This document shows, piece by piece, positions 60,499-64,000 of a DNA stretch of 64,000 nt. Origin of the DNA: Rudanella lutea DSM 19387 (GTDB lineage: Bacteria > Bacteroidota > Bacteroidia > Cytophagales > Spirosomataceae). The notes beneath the pieces are model-generated. The model did no database searches. It worked only from the letters and a program-made list of their open reading frames with translations, and was not told the DNA's origin. The stretch lies in contig NZ_KB913013.1 in NCBI RefSeq assembly GCF_000383955.1, forward strand, positions 3,429,694 through 3,493,693, read 5' to 3'. The translations under genes were made by a program, and so were the position numbers. The stretch's first letter is position 1. Every line of letters starts with the position of its first letter.

Positions 60499-61662
60499 AT
60501 GATACCACGACCTCTACGCTGTTCTTTCCGAATTTTTCTGTTCCTGCTGTGGCTTACCGTTGTTGGTACCCAGGCAAACGCGCAGGTGGTGAAACCGCAT
60601 ACGTTGCTGGGCCGGTATCTGGGCAAATTTACCAACGATACCACCGCGCCCGAGAAGCCCCGCTTTCTGGTGTATCCGACGGCTACCTACGCACCCGAAA
60701 CCAGCCTCGAACTGGGCGTATCCACCCTGTATCTCTACCACGCCCGGGGCGACTATAAAGCCAACCGACTGAGCGAGATCAATGCCTTTACGTTTGTGAC
60801 CCTGCGCGGTCAGTACGGGTTCAACATCGATAATGCTTTGTATGGCCACCGCGACCGCTGGCTTTTTATTGGCCGCACGCGGCTGCAACGGTTTCCACTG
60901 TTGTATTATGGCATTGGGCCGGAAGCGAGCCCCGCAGCTCCGGCTACGGTCGATGCTCTTTCGATTCAGGTTCGGCAGCGGGCGCTGAAAGGTATTGGCA
61001 AAAATCTGTTTGCGGGCCTTCAGGTCGATTATCAGGCCCTCAGTCGGGTGTCGTTTGAACAGCCCGACAGAAACCCGTTTCCGTTGCCAACGGGCGCGCG
61101 AGGGTCTGCCAATCTGGGATTGGGGGCGGGTGTGGTATACGACAGCCGCAAAAATGCGCTCAATGCCCGCCGGGGATTTTTTGGCGAGTTAGCCTACCTC
61201 GATTATAACCCGGCCTGGGGTAGTACCTTCCGGTTTCAGAATACCAACTTCGACCTGCGCTACTACCGGACTATCAATGCCACGCAGGTGCTGGCATGGC
61301 AGGGGTTCGGGCAGTTTATGTCGGGCACGGTGCCGTTCAACCAGCTGGCCTTGCTGGGGAGCGAAACCATCATGCGTGGGTACTACCCCGGCCGGTTCCG
61401 CGACCGGGCGTATGTAGCCACGCAGCTGGAATACCGGTTTTTGCCGTTTCCGTTCAGCAAGCGATTGGGGGGGGCGGTGTTCGCGAGCGTGGGTACCGTA
61501 GCGCCCACACCCGCGCAACTGGATGTACGAAAGCTGTTGCCCGCCGGTGGAGCCGGATTACGGTATTTCCTGTTTCCGAAGAAAGACATCTTTCTGCGGT
61601 TCGATGTGGGTTTCACCCGCGAGGGACCGGGATTCTATGTGTTTACGGGAGAGGCTTTTTGA
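60499..61662 (+). CDS. BamA/TamA-like outer-membrane beta-barrel protein
   Basis: Protein of 387 residues with a signal peptide ending at TQANAQ and a barrel of the bacterial surface antigen (Omp85) type. Seen are LGLGAGVVYDSRKNALNARRG with FGELAYLDYNPAWGS, the YYPGRFRDRAYVATQLEYRF strand region, and the terminal GEAF with aromatic end. It has no clear POTRA domains, so it is a barrel-only relative, not BamA itself. Start MIPRPLRC gives a good signal peptide. Convergent with the following hydrolase, whose 3' end overlaps by 28 bp. Confidence 0.75.
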   Translation: MIPRPLRCSFRIFLFLLWLTVVGTQANAQVVKPHTLLGRYLGKFTNDTTAPEKPRFLVYPTATYAPETSLELGVSTLYLYHARGDYKANRLSEINAFTFVTLRGQYGFNIDNALYGHRDRWLFIGRTRLQRFPLLYYGIGPEASPAAPATVDALSIQVRQRALKGIGKNLFAGLQVDYQALSRVSFEQPDRNPFPLPTGARGSANLGLGAGVVYDSRKNALNARRGFFGELAYLDYNPAWGSTFRFQNTNFDLRYYRTINATQVLAWQGFGQFMSGTVPFNQLALLGSETIMRGYYPGRFRDRAYVATQLEYRFLPFPFSKRLGGAVFASVGTVAPTPAQLDVRKLLPAGGAGLRYFLFPKKDIFLRFDVGFTREGPGFYVFTGEAF

Positions 61663-62321
61663 GCCAACAGCTCCAGAATCGGCTGGGCAACGCGCTCCGG
61701 GTGAAAATACAGGCTGAAATGGTCGCCGGGCACCTCAACAAAGGGCTCGTCGGGCGGAAACACGATGCTGTCGGGGCGGGCGTGAATCCGGAGGTCGGGC
61801 TGTACCGTGAGCGGGGGTACCTTGCCAAACAGGGTCATCTGCTGCTGGTACACGTAGTCCCGATCTTGCTGCCGACCACCGTCGACGAGTTGATTGTACA
61901 GCGATCTGGATTCGGCAAACGGGTACTGCTTTTTAAAGAACGCCATCAGCCAGTTGCTTTGGGTAATACCGCCGTAGAGCATCAGGCGCAGGAGCCGGAG
62001 ATTGGTGACCGGAAAATTGATCTTCTTCTGACTCGTCCAGGAGCCAAGCTGCACCGTAGTGGCTCCGGTTAGTTGCTTGATGTTCACGGCAATCCAGCCG
62101 CCCATTGAGTGACCAATCAACACGTCGTCGGCTGTAATCTCATAATAATCCGTGAGGTACTGTGCCAGTTGCCGGGCGTTGATCGGTCCTTTGGGTTGCC
62201 AGCGGGCAAACTCGTCTTTCAGGTCGACCGGCACAAAATAGGCAGGCATGAGCAACGGAGCGAGGGGATCAAAAATACCCGGATCTTCGAGGTAGCCGTG
62301 AATCAGAATCAGACGTTTCAT
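61635..62321 (-). CDS. Alpha/beta-fold hydrolase
   Basis: Hydrolase of 228 residues. LILIHGYLEDPGIFDPL at the start, nucleophile elbow VLIGHSMGGWIAV (Ser near residue 87), acid in the PDSIVFPPDEP region and the catalytic His in VPGDHFSLYFHPERV. Substrate unknown. Its 3' end overlaps the convergent barrel gene by 28 bp, so the two termini are interlocked. The start MKRLILIHG is chosen from an eight-residue longer frame. Confidence 0.85.
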   Translation of the reverse strand: MKRLILIHGYLEDPGIFDPLAPLLMPAYFVPVDLKDEFARWQPKGPINARQLAQYLTDYYEITADDVLIGHSMGGWIAVNIKQLTGATTVQLGSWTSQKKINFPVTNLRLLRLMLYGGITQSNWLMAFFKKQYPFAESRSLYNQLVDGGRQQDRDYVYQQQMTLFGKVPPLTVQPDLRIHARPDSIVFPPDEPFVEVPGDHFSLYFHPERVAQPILELLAQKASPVNT

Positions 62322-62508
62322 TTGATAAGGATTTGGGTTGGGCAAGATTGTTGTATGGGGAGAAGGGCGCCCCGGCAGGCTAAACTACGCATTTTGGCGA
62401 ATGGGTCAGTAACAGAACCGATGGGTTAGGACCAAACGGAGGCCATTTTGCGTTGTTTAATCCCCAAAAAGAACATCGCTGGCATACGTTTTGCCCCGGT
62501 GAGTCTGT

Positions 62509-62516
62509 TATATTTG
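62509..62516 (+). promoter_or_regulatory. -7 promoter element of the thioredoxin-like gene
   Basis: TATATTTG matches TAnnTTTG exactly. A TTTTG is 15 bases upstream (62489-62493), shorter than the usual -33 spacing. Confidence 0.45.
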
Positions 62517-62551
62517 TTGTGAACGAACGAGTTAGCTAACGCGAATAAAGC

Positions 62552-63127
62552 ATGAAAACGCTTCTTACCCTCCTGTTGACCGTATGCATCGGCATAGCCG
62601 GTGTTGGCTTTACCACGGCGATCGGGGAACTGAAACCCGGTGATAAAAAAATTAAGTGGATGACCATTCAGGAGGCTTTTGCCGCTACGCAGAAGAAGCC
62701 GAAGAAAATATTTGTGGACGTGTACACCGACTGGTGCGGCTGGTGCAAGGTCATGGATCGGAATACGTTTACCAATCCGTACATCGTTGATTTCATGAAC
62801 GAGAATTACTACTCCGTAAAACTCGATGCCGAAGGTAAAGAAGATATTACTCTCGGGGGCCGTACGTACAAATCATTGGGTAACGTACACGAGTTGGCCG
62901 CGGCCATGTTGCAGGGTAAAATGAGCTACCCAACTACCGTGTACCTGAACGAAAAAATGGAACTTATTCAGCCGGTACCGGGCTATCTGGAACCCCGGAT
63001 GTTTCACCAGATTACGACGTACTTTGCCGGTGATTTTCACACCAAAGAGTCGTTTGACCAGTACAAAGCCGGTACCTATGTGAAAGAGTTTCAGGCTAAA
63101 TTACCTAACCCGTCGGCCGGGCAGTAA
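62552..63127 (+). CDS. Thioredoxin-like periplasmic protein
   Basis: Exported protein of 191 residues with a signal peptide (to about residue 22) and a thioredoxin-like fold of the DUF255/SoxW-like type. The active site is DWCGWCKVMDRNTF near residue 60, and SYPTTVYLNEKME carries the cis-proline. The mature part also has a long helical C-terminal tail. It may reduce or isomerise disulfides, or act as a periplasmic reductant. It is single, followed by a terminator. Confidence 0.87.
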   Translation: MKTLLTLLLTVCIGIAGVGFTTAIGELKPGDKKIKWMTIQEAFAATQKKPKKIFVDVYTDWCGWCKVMDRNTFTNPYIVDFMNENYYSVKLDAEGKEDITLGGRTYKSLGNVHELAAAMLQGKMSYPTTVYLNEKMELIQPVPGYLEPRMFHQITTYFAGDFHTKESFDQYKAGTYVKEFQAKLPNPSAGQ

Positions 63128-63172
63128 ATAGACAATCGCCTGACGGCTTGCTGGTTAATGCTACTTTATTCG

Positions 63173-63204
63173 ATCCGCTCCAGGTAATGGAGCGGATTTT
63201 TTTT
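63173..63204 (+). terminator. Terminator after the thioredoxin-like gene
   Basis: ATCCGCTC and GAGCGGAT form the stem, followed by eight T. Confidence 0.92.
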
Positions 63205-63212
63205 GCTTGTTG

Positions 63213-63242
63213 TTGGATATATAGTTTTCTTATATATATTTG
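63213..63242 (+). promoter_or_regulatory. Promoter of the PadR gene
   Basis: TATATTTG (63235-63242) matches TAnnTTTG exactly, with TTG at 63213-63215, 19 bases upstream. It covers an earlier in-frame TTG, so the gene starts at the ATG at 63261. Confidence 0.75.
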
Positions 63243-63260
63243 ATACAAGAATTTAGCACT

Positions 63261-63614
63261 ATGGAACCATCAGCCAATGAATTTTTGCGGGGAACGCTCA
63301 AAACGATTGTCCTGAAATTGTTGGCCGAGCAGGGGAGAATGTACGGCTACGAGATCACGCAGGCCGTAAAGGAGCGTACCCGGGGGCAAATTACCCTGAC
63401 GTTTGGGGCCCTGTACCCTGTTTTGCACAAACTCGAACAGGAGGGGCTGCTCGTTACGGAGTCGCAGGAAGTAGAGGGGCGGTTGCGCAAGTACTACTCG
63501 CTTACGCCCGGTGGCAGCCAGGTGGCTGTACAAAAAGTATCTGATTTCGAACAATTTATGGAGGCTATGCGCATACTGCTGTTGCCTCCTCCTTCGTTGG
63601 CCCCCGGCATGTAA
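63261..63614 (+). CDS. PadR-family transcriptional regulator
   Basis: Winged-helix regulator of 117 residues. The PadR signature is RGTLKTIVLKLLAEQGRMYGYEITQAV, then TFGALYPVLHKLEQEGLL with the recognition helix, and RLRKYYSLTPGGSQVAVQKV. Start MEPSANEFL follows directly from the promoter. The next gene starts 21 bp later and encodes a membrane protein, the common PadR plus permease-like partner layout. Likely autoregulated; ligand unknown. Confidence 0.93.
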   Translation: MEPSANEFLRGTLKTIVLKLLAEQGRMYGYEITQAVKERTRGQITLTFGALYPVLHKLEQEGLLVTESQEVEGRLRKYYSLTPGGSQVAVQKVSDFEQFMEAMRILLLPPPSLAPGM

Positions 63615-63635
63615 TCCACTTCAATCCTGTATAGT

Positions 63636-64000
63636 ATGCAAAAGCTCTCGACTGCCCAGATCAAACAATTGCACGACCACCTAATCCGGCAAGGGGCTTC
63701 CGACGCCCTGCTGTACGAACTGCTCGATCACCTCATTTGTGAAGTAGAACACTACATGTGGATTGGGTTGCCCTTCGAGGCTGCTTTTGACAAAGTACTG
63801 CTCGAAGCCAGCCATACAGCCGTGCATTACCTCAACCAAACCTACCAAACCGCTATGGACCTTGATGCCATGCGGGGTGCGACCCTCGACGACATCGTGT
63901 TTGAGTTCCGCAACAAGTACTACGGCGCGTACGACCTCCGGCAGAGCTACCGATTGTCGTTGCTGAATGCCCTGCTGCTCGGTATTGGGGCGTTTCTGAT
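63636..64000 (+). CDS. Membrane protein downstream of PadR (truncated by the window end)
   Basis: Open frame from an ATG to the window edge without a stop (about 121 codons). The N-terminal 100 residues are hydrophilic helical text (LSTAQIKQLHDHLIRQGASD, YELLDHLICEVEHYMWIGLP), similar to the HAAS-type helical domain often linked to PadR regulators, then hydrophobic residues start (LSLLNALLLGIGAFL), the first transmembrane helix. Probably the sensor or target of the PadR protein. The C-terminal part is not in the window. Confidence 0.75.
   Translation, partial: MQKLSTAQIKQLHDHLIRQGASDALLYELLDHLICEVEHYMWIGLPFEAAFDKVLLEASHTAVHYLNQTYQTAMDLDAMRGATLDDIVFEFRNKYYGAYDLRQSYRLSLLNALLLGIGAFL

Noticed and set aside
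1-64000. tRNA or rRNA genes
   Set aside because: I checked the intergenic gaps for cloverleaf-type sequences and saw none; a covariance search was not possible here.

Overview
The window is a chromosomal segment of a Bacteroidota bacterium, most likely of the order Cytophagales (Spirosoma-like). The evidence is a SusC/SusD pair, several outer-membrane beta-barrels, TonB-dependent receptors with carboxypeptidase-like N-terminal domains, promoters of the TTG-N20-TAnnTTTG type, few Shine-Dalgarno sequences, a TraR/DksA protein of the one-cysteine type, and a moderately GC-rich sequence. No rRNA, tRNA, prophage or CRISPR array was seen.

Layout. 0-10 kb: an M20 amidohydrolase; a short complex I cluster (nuoA, an unknown gene, nuoB, nuoC) ending at a perfect palindrome; an outer-membrane barrel, a YqgE protein, a DUF4230 protein, hemA, a sensor kinase, a lipoprotein and a LuxE-like acyl-protein synthetase. 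10-20 kb: a sigma-54 activator without a DNA-binding domain, a LolA-like carrier, SusC/SusD, a PIN toxin pair, purQ and a 5'-nucleotidase split over two genes. 20-28 kb: a partial division and wall cluster in the order rsmH, ftsL-like, ftsI, an Uma2-type gene, murE, mraY. 28-40 kb: a TlpA-like lipoprotein, a VTT membrane protein, hydrolases, a MaoC hydratase, an SDR and an acyl-CoA dehydrogenase, an AraC regulator, an OmpA protein, phosphatidylserine decarboxylase, glutamate dehydrogenase and a TraR/DksA protein. 40-48 kb: a TonB-dependent receptor behind a TPP riboswitch (probably thiamine uptake), an AraC regulator divergent from a quinone-detoxification operon (MhqO-like dioxygenase, MhqD-like esterase, muconolactone-isomerase-like protein), an amine oxidase and a small four-helix membrane protein. 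48-56 kb: the late histidine genes hisH, hisA, hisF and hisIE with two unrelated genes inside, a REP-associated transposase with its flanking repeats, a class IV aminotransferase and ettA. 56-64 kb: a DUF349 protein, a MazG-like pyrophosphohydrolase, an acetyl-CoA hydrolase/CoA-transferase, lpdA, a BamA/TamA-like barrel, a hydrolase, a thioredoxin-like protein and a PadR regulator followed by a truncated membrane gene.

The most unusual content is structural DNA rather than a new gene system. (1) hisF carries an in-frame 39-bp palindrome that adds 13 residues just after catalytic Asp130. (2) A RAYT transposase is flanked by two direct copies of an approximately 116-bp palindromic repeat, each ending three bases upstream of a start codon. 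(3) Four convergent gene pairs are separated by long hairpins with a purine-rich arm first, and other hairpins have arms built from short tandem words. (4) Several core operons (nuo, dcw, his) are partial and contain intruding genes.
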